From contig DCYG01000033.1 of NCBI GenBank assembly GCA_002331025.1, positions 1 through 39,657 on the forward strand: a stretch of DNA of 39,657 bases. The letters run 5' to 3'. Shown here in pieces: positions 16,186-23,836 of this stretch. The DNA is from Firmicutes bacterium UBA2116. Lineage in GTDB: Bacteria; Bacillota; Clostridia; Tissierellales; Sedimentibacteraceae. How positions within the stretch are numbered: position 1 is the first letter of the stretch; each line of letters starts with the position of its first letter. Under the pieces are notes generated by a model, which saw nothing but the letters and a program-made list of their open reading frames with translations, was not told where the DNA came from and did no database searches. The position numbers and the translations under genes are program-made.

Positions 16186-16214
16186 TTTCCAATTTCAATA
16201 CGTTATGTTATAAT
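16186..16214 (+). promoter_or_regulatory. Candidate sigma-A promoter for the second binding protein
   Basis: TTTCCA (16186-16191), a 17-nt spacer, and a perfect TATAAT (16209-16214), about 74 nt before the ATG. The -35 matches 4 of 6 bases. Confidence 0.5.
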
Positions 16215-16287
16215 GAATACCGTTAATGAAACAAAGTCTTGGTAAGTCGGTTTATGTCGTTAGCAAGTTGCAAGGAGAGACATCATA

Positions 16288-17562
16288 ATGAAAAATATTA
16301 AAATAAGCGTAATAATAATTATAGCAATCATTTTTTTAATAGTATTTAAAAGTATCAAAGGGTTTGATATCATTGCCGATGTAAAGGATGAAACTGTTAA
16401 AATCGGTGTCTTGCTTCCTTTGACCGGACCTGCAGAACCGACAGGTACAAAGCTTAAATATGCTATCGAAGTGGCAGAGGAAATAATAAACGGTGAACAT
16501 GATGTAGACTTTGACTTAGGTGCTGCAGAAGGTCTTCCTAATCTTAATAATAAAAAAATAGAATTCATATATACAGATCATAAAGCAAATCCTGAAGCAG
16601 CAAGGATTGAAGCTGAAAGATTAATAAAAGAAGAGAATGTTGCCGCACTGATAGGTGCGTACCATAGTTCCGCAACCAAGACGGCAAGTCAGGTGGCGGA
16701 AGAATATAAGGTACCCTTTCTTGCCGGTTCATCAAGCTCCGCATCCTTAACAAACAGGGGTTATGACTATTTTTATAGAATTGCTCCCAATGACGATATG
16801 GAAACGGAATTTTTCTTTGAGTACATAACATATCTTAACGAGAGCTTCGACGCAGGAATAAAAACCATAGGTATAGTATATATAGACAATGAATATGGAA
16901 TTCATGCTGCTGAAATGGTAGATAAGTGGCTTGATGAAAAGTATGGGGAACAAGGTTTTGAAATAGCTGTTAAGGTAATATATTCAGAAGATTTATTAGA
17001 CATAGACGACGGTATCAAGAAAATAAAGGAAGCAAATCCTGACGTTATATTTCAAGCATCATATATCGAGGATGTAACGCAGTTTGTGAAAAAGTATAAG
17101 GAAAACAACATAGTTCCAAAAGCCGTTTTAAACTATTGCGGAGGTTTCCAGGATCCTGTATTTATAGACAATTTAGGAGATGACGGCAATTATTTTTCCG
17201 GTTCAAGCGCAAGCATGCCTGCAATATTTAAAAACAGCGAATCAGAAAATCTAATCAATGAGCTCTACAAGAAAAAATCGGGAGAAGACATTGACGGTCC
17301 CGCATTGGAGGAATTCAGCTCAGCCATGATAATTGCCGATGCAATCAATACTGCCGGTTCAACAAACAGTGATGAAATTGTTGAAGTTTTAAAGACCAAG
17401 AGCTTTCAAACACCATATTTCATATCAAGAAGTATTGAGTTTAATGAAAACGGCCAGAATTCTCAGACCATATCATTTATGGTTCAGATACAGGACGGGA
17501 AATATGAATTAGTGTGGCCTATGGAAATTCAAGAAAAACAACCTCAGATTTTAAATAAATAA
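16288..17562 (+). CDS. Membrane-anchored HAAT-type binding protein paralogue
   Basis: A 424-residue paralogue of the lipoprotein at 9859, with matching stretches through the whole binding domain (LKYAIEVAEEIINGEH, SSATKTASQVAEEYKVPFLA, DNEYGIHAAEMVDKWLDEKY). The key difference is the N-terminus. A hydrophobic segment at about 6-20 is followed by KSIKGFDII, with no lipobox cysteine and no clear cleavage site, so the protein is probably held by an uncleaved anchor. The Pro/Glu linker is also missing. An AGGAGA site precedes the ATG. It has no permease of its own and diverges from the histidine kinase gene. It may share LivHMGF or present ligand to the kinase. The sensor role is inferred. Confidence 0.88.
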   Translation: MKNIKISVIIIIAIIFLIVFKSIKGFDIIADVKDETVKIGVLLPLTGPAEPTGTKLKYAIEVAEEIINGEHDVDFDLGAAEGLPNLNNKKIEFIYTDHKANPEAARIEAERLIKEENVAALIGAYHSSATKTASQVAEEYKVPFLAGSSSSASLTNRGYDYFYRIAPNDDMETEFFFEYITYLNESFDAGIKTIGIVYIDNEYGIHAAEMVDKWLDEKYGEQGFEIAVKVIYSEDLLDIDDGIKKIKEANPDVIFQASYIEDVTQFVKKYKENNIVPKAVLNYCGGFQDPVFIDNLGDDGNYFSGSSASMPAIFKNSESENLINELYKKKSGEDIDGPALEEFSSAMIIADAINTAGSTNSDEIVEVLKTKSFQTPYFISRSIEFNENGQNSQTISFMVQIQDGKYELVWPMEIQEKQPQILNK

Positions 17563-17581
17563 TTAAGTAATTCTTCGGTTG

Positions 17582-17611
17582 GGTCATCCTGAGCGTCAGC
17601 GAAGGATCTCA
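17582..17611 (+). repeat. Dispersed repeat, copy upstream of nagB
   Basis: GGTCATCCTGAGCGTCAGCG then AAGGATCTCA. It lies in the 96-nt gap between the second binding protein and nagB. Confidence 0.85.
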
Positions 17612-17658
17612 GGGTGTGTCCCCATACCGCTTAAATTTAATATATTAAAGGAGCATAA

Positions 17659-18384
17659 ATGGAAGTAATTATCAAAAATAATTATCAGGAAGTAAGTGAA
17701 GCAGCAGCAGAATATTTGCTAAATGCAGTAAAAAGTAAGCCGAATGCAGTATTAGGACTGCCAACAGGCAGTTCGCCAATAGGAATGTACAAAATTTTAA
17801 TTTCCGAATACAAAAATAACAATGTTTCATTTGAAAATGTAAAAACATTTAACTTAGATGAGTACATGGGATTAGACAGAAATAATGACCATAGCTATTA
17901 TTACTTTATGAATGAAAATCTTTATTCTCATGTAAATTTAAAACCCGAAAATATTAACATACCAGACGGTATGGCAAAAGATATAAATCAGGAGGCAATC
18001 AGATATGAAAATAAATTAAAGACCGAAGGACCTATGGATATCATGTTTTTAGGTATCGGCAACAACGGACATATCGGATTTAATGAGCCTGATGAATATT
18101 TCGAACCATTTACACACGAGGTCAAATTAACTCAAGATACAATTGAGGCAAACGCAAGGTTTTTCGAGAAAATTGAAGATGTTCCGACAAAAGCAATCAC
18201 AATGGGTGTAAAAACAATTTCCTCAGCCAGGAAAATTGTTTTAATCGCAGCAGGCTCTGCAAAAGCAACAGCAATAGCTAAAACAGTTAACGGAAAAATA
18301 ACGACCAAGGTACCTGCATCCATATTGCAAATGCATGATGATGTAACAATCATTATAGACAAAGAAGCGGCAAGCAAATTGTAA
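17659..18384 (+). CDS. nagB: Glucosamine-6-phosphate deaminase
   Basis: A 241-residue protein, the usual length for Gram-positive NagB. LGLPTGSSPIGMYK (32-45) binds the sugar phosphate. FNLDEYMG holds the catalytic Asp67. GIGNNGHIGFNEP (132-144) contains His138 and Glu143 of the catalytic relay. It converts glucosamine-6-phosphate to fructose-6-phosphate and ammonia, feeding amino sugar into glycolysis or, in reverse, balancing precursors for wall sugars. AAAGGAG precedes the ATG. No nagA or transporter gene is adjacent, so it appears to be a single-gene unit. Confidence 0.95.
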   Translation: MEVIIKNNYQEVSEAAAEYLLNAVKSKPNAVLGLPTGSSPIGMYKILISEYKNNNVSFENVKTFNLDEYMGLDRNNDHSYYYFMNENLYSHVNLKPENINIPDGMAKDINQEAIRYENKLKTEGPMDIMFLGIGNNGHIGFNEPDEYFEPFTHEVKLTQDTIEANARFFEKIEDVPTKAITMGVKTISSARKIVLIAAGSAKATAIAKTVNGKITTKVPASILQMHDDVTIIIDKEAASKL

Positions 18385-18414
18385 AATATATTGACTTTGC
18401 CATTTTGATACTTT

Positions 18415-18443
18415 TGTCATCCTGAACGAAGTGAAGGATCTCA
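18415..18443 (+). repeat. Dispersed repeat, copy downstream of nagB
   Basis: TGTCATCCTGAACGAAGTGA then AGGATCTCA, 30 nt after the nagB stop. It varies from other copies at the centre (GAACGAAGTG). Confidence 0.85.
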
Positions 18444-18461
18444 TCTTTTCATTAAACAATT

Positions 18462-18511
18462 GGGGTTTAAGCTAAATTTATAATAAATTTGGCATAAGCC
18501 CCGAACTTTTT
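18462..18511 (+). terminator. Long hairpin with T-run between nagB and the EAL gene
   Basis: 19-nt arms (18462-18480 and 18484-18502) start GGGG and end CCCC around a 3-nt loop, with two G-U pairs and one mismatch. They are followed by GAACTTTTTG. This is probably the nagB terminator. It also lies in the EAL leader region, so control of that gene is possible. Confidence 0.6.
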
Positions 18512-18558
18512 GTTATATTTGACGAAATATATATGAGCGGTGTATAGGGGGAATGTAT

Positions 18559-20211
18559 ATGTATAAGAAGTTAGCAGAATTCGTGGAGAATATTATAAAA
18601 AAAGACAATATAGTTGTATGGATGAGCTTTGTAGCATTACAAATTGCTGTAATAACTTATCTTGTGTATATTACAGGCGGCGCATCATCCGTTGTTCAGA
18701 TGCTGTATATTCCCATACTAATTATAGTTATCAAATTCGGTATAAGGTATGGAATTGCAATTGCAGTTATTGCCGGTTTGGCTGTGGGACCTTTTATGCC
18801 TTATGCGGCGACAAATACCATGCAACCAACTTCATTGTGGGTATTAAGAATTATTATATCAATAGTGATTGTCTTCATTGTGGGCAAGCTGTCGGAGAAA
18901 TTAAACAAATTTAATGAGTTAGAAAAGAAGAAGGCATATGAGGATATTGCAACAGGATATCACAATTTAAATAAGCTGAAGGTTGATTTAAACAGAGAAA
19001 TCAGCAGCAAAAAATACTTAAATATATCCATAATATCGTTTAAATTTGAAAATATGGATATGATCAGGCAGTACGTAGATTTTGAAGTAGGTGACAAGTC
19101 ATACATAAGACTGCATGAAATTGCAGGAGAATTCTTTTGCAATAAATGCGTTTATTCTGCATATGGGAACAAAATAGTTATAATGCTGCCGGGATATAAT
19201 ATAAATGAGGCATATAATTTAGCCAAGAAGTTTATACAGGAAACAAAGAATCCCATATACATAGATGATTTACCTATTTCACCTGTTGTTAAGGCGGGCA
19301 TAGTTAACTATCCGTTACATGAAACAGACGTAGACAATATAATCGTTATGCTTGACAAGTCATTGAAGCTGTCTGATATGACTCACAATGATGTAATGAT
19401 TTATGACGATATGGCAGAAAAAGAAAAAGACAGATATTATCAGGATCTTGTCTCATTGTATCATGCATTGAAAGGCAATATGTTCAAAATGCATTACCAG
19501 CCCATAGTAAACGTTAGAACAAATCAGGTTGTAAGCGTAGAAGCATTGCTTAAATGGAATGACACTAATCACAACAACATGTCAATAGCAGAGCTGATTA
19601 AAATAGCAGAGGATGCCGGTTTCATCAATGAAATAACCAAATGGGTAATAAAAAATGTAATAGATCAAATAAAAATATGGAATGATAAGGGTATAGAAAT
19701 ACCCGTTTCAATAAATGTTTCGGCCAGAGATTTATCAGATGAAACCTTTATAGATTATGTAAAGGATTGTATATCATCAAACAACATAAAACCTAAAAAC
19801 ATACAATTTGAATTAACAGAACGCTCCATCATAAATGACGGAGAAACCGCTGCTAAAACACTTAAAAGCTTAAAACATATGGGTATAAAGATATCCCTTG
19901 ATGACTACGGAACCGGATACAATTCATTAAAGAACCTGGTTGATTTTGCAGATAAATTCGATTATCTTAAAATAGATAAAATTTTTATAGATAAAATCAT
20001 AAAAGACGAAAAACTAATCATAGTCGATTATATCATCAGCGCCGCCCACCGCCTCGGCATAAAAGTAGTCGCGGAAGGCGTCGAAATGACAGAACAAATA
20101 GAAATCCTCAAAATTGTTGACTGTGACATGATACAAGGATTCTACTACTCCAAACCCCTCCCGCCGGAGGAGCTGGAGGAGTATGTCAGTCAGAGCGAAA
20201 AGTCATCCTGA
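18559..20211 (+). CDS. Membrane-bound EAL-domain cyclic-di-GMP phosphodiesterase with degenerate GGDEF
   Basis: A 550-residue protein. Membrane segments lie between about 18 and 110 (four likely), and a GGDEF-like domain at about 125-285 reads SAYGNKIVIML where GGDEF should be, so it should not make c-di-GMP. The EAL domain (about 300-545) is complete: E328-A-L, NVSARDL, FELTERS, SLDDYGTGYNSL, LKIDK, VAEGVE and QGFYYSKP. It should cleave c-di-GMP to pGpG. Two ATGs are close together; GGGGG lies 1 nt before 18553 but 7 nt before 18559, so 18559 is preferred. Its last codons (TCA TCC TGA) come from a dispersed-repeat copy, which supplies the stop. Confidence 0.92.
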   Translation: MYKKLAEFVENIIKKDNIVVWMSFVALQIAVITYLVYITGGASSVVQMLYIPILIIVIKFGIRYGIAIAVIAGLAVGPFMPYAATNTMQPTSLWVLRIIISIVIVFIVGKLSEKLNKFNELEKKKAYEDIATGYHNLNKLKVDLNREISSKKYLNISIISFKFENMDMIRQYVDFEVGDKSYIRLHEIAGEFFCNKCVYSAYGNKIVIMLPGYNINEAYNLAKKFIQETKNPIYIDDLPISPVVKAGIVNYPLHETDVDNIIVMLDKSLKLSDMTHNDVMIYDDMAEKEKDRYYQDLVSLYHALKGNMFKMHYQPIVNVRTNQVVSVEALLKWNDTNHNNMSIAELIKIAEDAGFINEITKWVIKNVIDQIKIWNDKGIEIPVSINVSARDLSDETFIDYVKDCISSNNIKPKNIQFELTERSIINDGETAAKTLKSLKHMGIKISLDDYGTGYNSLKNLVDFADKFDYLKIDKIFIDKIIKDEKLIIVDYIISAAHRLGIKVVAEGVEMTEQIEILKIVDCDMIQGFYYSKPLPPEELEEYVSQSEKSS

Positions 20212-20284
20212 AAACATGTCATCCTGAGCAAAGCGAAGGATCTCATCCTGTTGTATCATTCCGAGTGCAAGCGAGGAATCTCTC
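20202..20284 (+). repeat. Cluster of three dispersed-repeat copies
   Basis: A partial GTCATCCTGA (20202-20211) overlaps the EAL stop codon. A full copy TGTCATCCTGAGCAAAGCGA plus AGGATCTCA is at 20217-20245. A sister-type copy with ATTCCGAG and GCGAGGAATCTC is at 20252-20284. Confidence 0.85.
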
Positions 20285-20361
20285 TGCGATTTATGTCATT
20301 AAAACATCTGTTATCTTAAGCGTCAAAAAATAGATAAGAACAATAAGCTTGATTTAATAAA

Positions 20362-20410
20362 TTGACTTTGGTCGATAAATCGAATATACTATATTAAAGC
20401 ACCCATCGAT
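20362..20410 (+). promoter_or_regulatory. abiE promoter with probable AbiEi operator
   Basis: TTGACT (20362-20367), a 17-nt spacer and TATACT (20385-20390) form a strong sigma-A promoter about 57 nt before the antitoxin start. The spacer contains the palindrome TCGATAAATCGA (20372-20383), and ATCGAT recurs at 20405-20410. AbiEi proteins are known to repress their own promoters at inverted repeats. Assignment of these repeats is inferred. Confidence 0.65.
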
Positions 20411-20446
20411 TGGCTTAAAACCACGTGATTTAGTAGAGGATAACAT

Positions 20447-21046
20447 ATGGCAAAGATAGATAAAATTAAAGAAACGTTTAAAGAACACGGAAATGTACTT
20501 ACTACTGCTGAATTGACTTCTTATAAAATATATTATGCGGATATCCAAAGGCTATTGAGTGAAGGATTTATTGAGAAAGTAAAACGTGGATATTATCATT
20601 GGATTGATGAATCTAACAGCAGCGAGGTTGTTATTATTAACAGCCTGTTTCCTGATGCAATTCTTTGCATGGACACAGCACTTTTCTATTATGGGTATAG
20701 TGACAGAAATCCTGTTGAATGGCATTTTGCCATAGATAAAAATGTTTCTAAGCAGCGTGTAAAAATCGACTATCCGTTTATAAAGGCATATCGTACAGAG
20801 CCTTACCTGCTGCATATAGGTGAAAGTACAGGGACCATAGACGAAACACCTGTGCGTATTTATGACAAGGACCGTACCATCTGTGACTGCCTGAAAAATA
20901 TGAATCGTATGGATAAAGAAGTGTTCAATAAAGCAATTCAGGGCTATGTTAAAGACACAAAAAAGAATATTCCTAACCTGATGCAGTATGCGAAGGAACT
21001 TCGGGTTCAAAGAAAAGTGAAAGATTTGATTGGAGTGTGGTTGTAA
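20447..21046 (+). CDS. abiEi: AbiEi-family antitoxin (type IV toxin-antitoxin)
   Basis: A 199-residue protein. The N-terminal winged helix (about 1-50; LTTAELTSYKIYYADIQRLL then GFIEKVKRGYYHW) is the AbiEi DNA-binding domain. The rest (SLFPDAILCMDTALFYYGYS, VRIYDKDRTICDCLKN) is the antitoxin/effector domain of this family. It normally represses the operon and counters the AbiEii nucleotidyltransferase, an abortive-infection toxin. A weak GAGG site precedes the ATG. Its stop overlaps the next start by 1 nt (TAATG), the coupling expected for AbiEii, but that next gene is only a fragment. It is therefore an antitoxin left without its local toxin. Confidence 0.85.
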   Translation: MAKIDKIKETFKEHGNVLTTAELTSYKIYYADIQRLLSEGFIEKVKRGYYHWIDESNSSEVVIINSLFPDAILCMDTALFYYGYSDRNPVEWHFAIDKNVSKQRVKIDYPFIKAYRTEPYLLHIGESTGTIDETPVRIYDKDRTICDCLKNMNRMDKEVFNKAIQGYVKDTKKNIPNLMQYAKELRVQRKVKDLIGVWL

Positions 21047-21273
21047 TGGTTGATATTGCAGCATCTGTTCTTGCCAAACTTAAAAACAAAGCAAAAGCTT
21101 CTGCTTCACTGCTTGACCTGAGATTTAAATATGCCTTTCCGACAATTGTAGCAGGAAACCTCATCGCATCCACTTTTGATTTTGTGATTATAAACAGACA
21201 TGCACTAATTCATAAATCGTTAGTGACATGTCATATTTTTTATAGTAAAATAAAATTAGCGAATGAAATATAA
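21046..21273 (+). pseudogene. AbiEii toxin remnant fused to an export-protein fragment
   Basis: The frame begins with MVDIAASVLAKLKNKAKA, which matches the usual N-terminus of AbiEii toxins as I recall them, and is coupled to the antitoxin stop. After about 18 codons it runs in frame into ASLLDLRFKYAFPTIVAGN, which is the C-terminal region of a small multidrug export protein like the gene at 23837. The shared DNA (21102-21172 against 24178-24248) is about 83% identical by my count. The nucleotidyltransferase catalytic domain is absent, so toxin activity is not expected. The frame ends at 75 codons with no further similarity noticed. Whether the chimera is translated into something useful is unknown. 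Confidence 0.75.
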
Positions 21274-21321
21274 GTAAAGTGTATGATATGTAGGTATAAT
21301 GTGCAAAACGGAGGCTATTAT

Positions 21322-22650
21322 ATGGGAGAGAGCCAAAATATTGAATGGAAAGAGTCATGGCGTGATGAATATCTGAAATGGATATGTGGATTTGCTAATG
21401 CTCAAGGTGGTAAAATATATATAGGAACAAATGATAAAGGAAGTATTATTGGTGTAAAAGACAGTAAAAAGCTGTTAGAAGATATTCCTAATAAAATATT
21501 GACAACTATGGGCATTATTGCAGATGTAAATTTACTTTCTGATAGTGGTAAAGATTATATTGAGATTTCTGTTAGTTCAAGTTCTTATCCAGTCAGCTAT
21601 AAAGGAGAATATCATTATCGTAGTGGGAGTACAAAGCAACAGTTAAAGGGAGCAGCCTTAACTGAATTTTTAATTTTAAAAACAGGATTCAAGTGGGATG
21701 CAGTACCTGTGGACGAAATAGAAGTAAACGATCTTGATAAGGAAAGCTTTGATATTTTCCGCAGAGAAGCTATTCGAAGTGGTCGAGTTTCTAAAGAAGA
21801 TTTGGATATGGATAATGAGGAACTTTTAGATAGCCTTGGATTAATAGTGAAAGGAAAACTAAAACGTGCAGCTATAATGTTGTTTTACAGAAAACCGGAA
21901 AGACTTTTTTCCGGATGCTTTGTGAAAATCGGAAAGTTTGGGGAGGGAGCTGATCTGCAATATCAAGATGAGATACATGGATCTCTGTTTATTATTGCAG
22001 ACAGGATTATTGATTTAATTTATCTGAAATATTTAAAAGCAGTTATTACTTATGATAAGGAAACTAGAATAGAGACATATCCATTTCCTCGAGATGGAGT
22101 TCGTGAGGCTGTTTTTAATGCTTTAATTCATTGTAATTGGTCTGAAAGCATCCCGATTCAGATTCGTATACAAGACGATGCCATGTATATAAGTAATAGC
22201 TGCATTTTGCCAAGTGATTGGACAGCAGAAACTCTGATGCGAAGACATAAATCAAGACCCTATAATCCCGATATTGCAAATGTCTTTTTCCGTGCAGGAT
22301 ATGTTGAGACATGGGGACGTGGTATTCAAAAAATTTGTGAAGCATGTGAAAGACATGGTATACCGACACCGGAGTATGAAGTACTTGGCAGTGATATTAC
22401 TGTAAAATTTGTTGCTCTTAGCATTCCAAAACATCACCCAAAACCTCAGCATGATGTTTTGGATGATGTTTTGGAAAATAATATAATTGATATTTTAAGA
22501 TCAGATAATAATAAAAAACAAAAGATAATAGCAGAGGAACTTGGAATTTCAGTTGCAACAGTTCAGAGAATAATGAAACGATTGGTAGAACGAGGAAAAG
22601 TTGATAGAAAAGGCGGCAAAAGATTTGGATACTGGGAAATCAAGGAATGA
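21322..22650 (+). CDS. AlbA_2/Schlafen-type ATP-binding regulator (RecG-like family)
   Basis: A 442-residue protein. Residues about 5-120 are the AlbA_2 divergent DNA-binding domain (NIEWKESWRDEYLKWICGFA, GGKIYIGTNDKGSIIGVKD). Residues about 250-370 form a GHKL ATPase-like domain (FPRDGVREAVFNALIHCNW; WGRGIQKICEACERHGIPTP). A His/Pro/Asp-rich linker (PKHHPKPQHDVLDDVLENN) leads to a C-terminal winged helix (ISVATVQRIMKRLVERGKV). Such proteins are usually called predicted transcriptional regulators and are common in mobile or defence regions. The frame can start 13 codons earlier, but ACGGAGG fixes the ATG at 21322. A TATAAT is at 21295-21300. Function is not established. Confidence 0.85.
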   Translation: MGESQNIEWKESWRDEYLKWICGFANAQGGKIYIGTNDKGSIIGVKDSKKLLEDIPNKILTTMGIIADVNLLSDSGKDYIEISVSSSSYPVSYKGEYHYRSGSTKQQLKGAALTEFLILKTGFKWDAVPVDEIEVNDLDKESFDIFRREAIRSGRVSKEDLDMDNEELLDSLGLIVKGKLKRAAIMLFYRKPERLFSGCFVKIGKFGEGADLQYQDEIHGSLFIIADRIIDLIYLKYLKAVITYDKETRIETYPFPRDGVREAVFNALIHCNWSESIPIQIRIQDDAMYISNSCILPSDWTAETLMRRHKSRPYNPDIANVFFRAGYVETWGRGIQKICEACERHGIPTPEYEVLGSDITVKFVALSIPKHHPKPQHDVLDDVLENNIIDILRSDNNKKQKIIAEELGISVATVQRIMKRLVERGKVDRKGGKRFGYWEIKE

Positions 22651-22664
22651 AAAAATTGGCGGCA

Positions 22665-22733
22665 GGTCATTCACAACGAATCCCCAAAATATATGACCGT
22701 AGGAAGTAATATTTTAGTGAATGATACTGGGGA
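22665..22733 (+). promoter_or_regulatory. Structured leader candidate with competing helices upstream of LCP gene
   Basis: Pairs of perfect complements are seen: TCATTCAC (22667-22674) with GTGAATGA (22717-22724); TCCCCA (22681-22686) with TGGGGA (22728-22733), which crosses the first pair like a pseudoknot; an inner AT stem (22687-22692 with 22709-22714); and GGTCAT (22665-22670) with ATGACC (22693-22698), which competes with the first pair. It lies 15 nt after the AlbA_2-type gene and 46 nt before the LCP gene. No known riboswitch class was recognised. Confidence 0.35.
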
Positions 22734-22778
22734 ATATCATCTTTTAAATATCAAGAGAATATAGGTTATTAATAAAGA

Positions 22779-23762
22779 ATGGATAGAAAGATGAACAAAT
22801 TAAAGAAAATAATATTAAATGAAAAAGTACTTCTCGTCACCTTATCAGCCGTGATGATAGCACTGATAATAGGCAGTGCATATGTAAATTCATTGTTAAA
22901 CAAAATCAACCGCTATGAAAAACCACCTGCTATAAATTCAGAAGACAATGGTATAATAGCGAGCAGACACGGTGAACCGCGAGTTGATAACGATGATATA
23001 TTTACCGAGGACGACAAAGAAATAATCAATATTCTTTTAATAGGTAAAGACATCAGCTCAGAGGAAGAAAACTCTCGGTCTGATTCAATGATTATTGCCA
23101 CAGTTAATAAGAAAAGCAATTCCATAAAACTGACATCACTTATGAGAGACATGTATGTTGAAATTCCCGGCTACATTGACAACAGAATCAATGCCGCCTA
23201 TGCCTTCGGCGGAATGGACCTCCTGACTGCAACCGTAGCACAAAACTTCCATGTAGGAATTGACGGGTGTGTAGAAGTAGACTTTTCCGGCTTTGAGCAA
23301 ATAATTGATAAGATAGGCGGAGTAGATATAGACTTAAACAGAGATGAAGCATATTATCTGAGCAGCATAAGCGGACTAAATTTCAAGACAGGAACAAATA
23401 ATCTGACGGGAGAAACCGCTTTAAAATATGTCAGAATCAGATATGTGGGACATGATGATTATGAACGCACAGAGCGTCAAAGAAAAGTGCTTGTAGCAGT
23501 ATTTAACAAGCTGAAGAATTCAAATATAAAAACCTTATTGGATATTACAGACGATATCTTACCTCTTGTAACAACGAATTTGTCAAGCACGCAAATATTA
23601 GGACTCACAACAAATATTATACTCATGGGTGTTTCAGATATAGAAACATACCGCATACCGGCAGACGGTGCATTCACACCTGACACAATCCGTGACATGT
23701 CGGTACTTGTTCCCGATTTACTCAAAAACAGGGAATTGCTGAAGGAATATATAGGTTATTAA
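22779..23762 (+). CDS. LytR-CpsA-Psr (LCP) family glycopolymer transferase
   Basis: A 327-residue protein with a short cytoplasmic N-terminus, one membrane segment (about 16-36) and an extracytoplasmic LCP domain (about 83-240). Family motifs are ENSRSDSMIIATVNKKS, LTSLMRDMYVEIPG, RINAAYAFGG and the arginine-rich TGETALKYVRIRY and DYERTERQRKVL. LCP enzymes move undecaprenyl-linked glycopolymers (teichoic acid, capsule) onto peptidoglycan or protein. The polysaccharide locus that starts 0.8 kb downstream is a likely source of substrate. The first ATG (22779) and one at 22791 are both possible starts; neither has a strong ribosome site. Confidence 0.92.
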   Translation: MDRKMNKLKKIILNEKVLLVTLSAVMIALIIGSAYVNSLLNKINRYEKPPAINSEDNGIIASRHGEPRVDNDDIFTEDDKEIINILLIGKDISSEEENSRSDSMIIATVNKKSNSIKLTSLMRDMYVEIPGYIDNRINAAYAFGGMDLLTATVAQNFHVGIDGCVEVDFSGFEQIIDKIGGVDIDLNRDEAYYLSSISGLNFKTGTNNLTGETALKYVRIRYVGHDDYERTERQRKVLVAVFNKLKNSNIKTLLDITDDILPLVTTNLSSTQILGLTTNIILMGVSDIETYRIPADGAFTPDTIRDMSVLVPDLLKNRELLKEYIGY

Positions 23763-23836
23763 ATAGAGACCTTGTACACAAAATGAAATTATGGTAAAAT
23801 ACATTTAAAGATTCGCAATGAAGAACGGAGACATAA

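Noticed and set aside
18519..18548. TTGACG-18-TATAGG as promoter for the EAL gene
   Set aside because: Transcription would start at or inside the ribosome site, leaving no leader.
18444..18558. Cyclic-di-GMP riboswitch upstream of the EAL gene
   Set aside because: None of the conserved GEMM core elements are seen. The only structure is a simple long hairpin with a T-run, better read as a terminator.
21204..21233. Inverted repeat ACTAA/TTAGT and palindrome TGACATGTCA as a mobile-element end
   Set aside because: The arms are short and no matching end was found on the other side of the AlbA_2-type gene.
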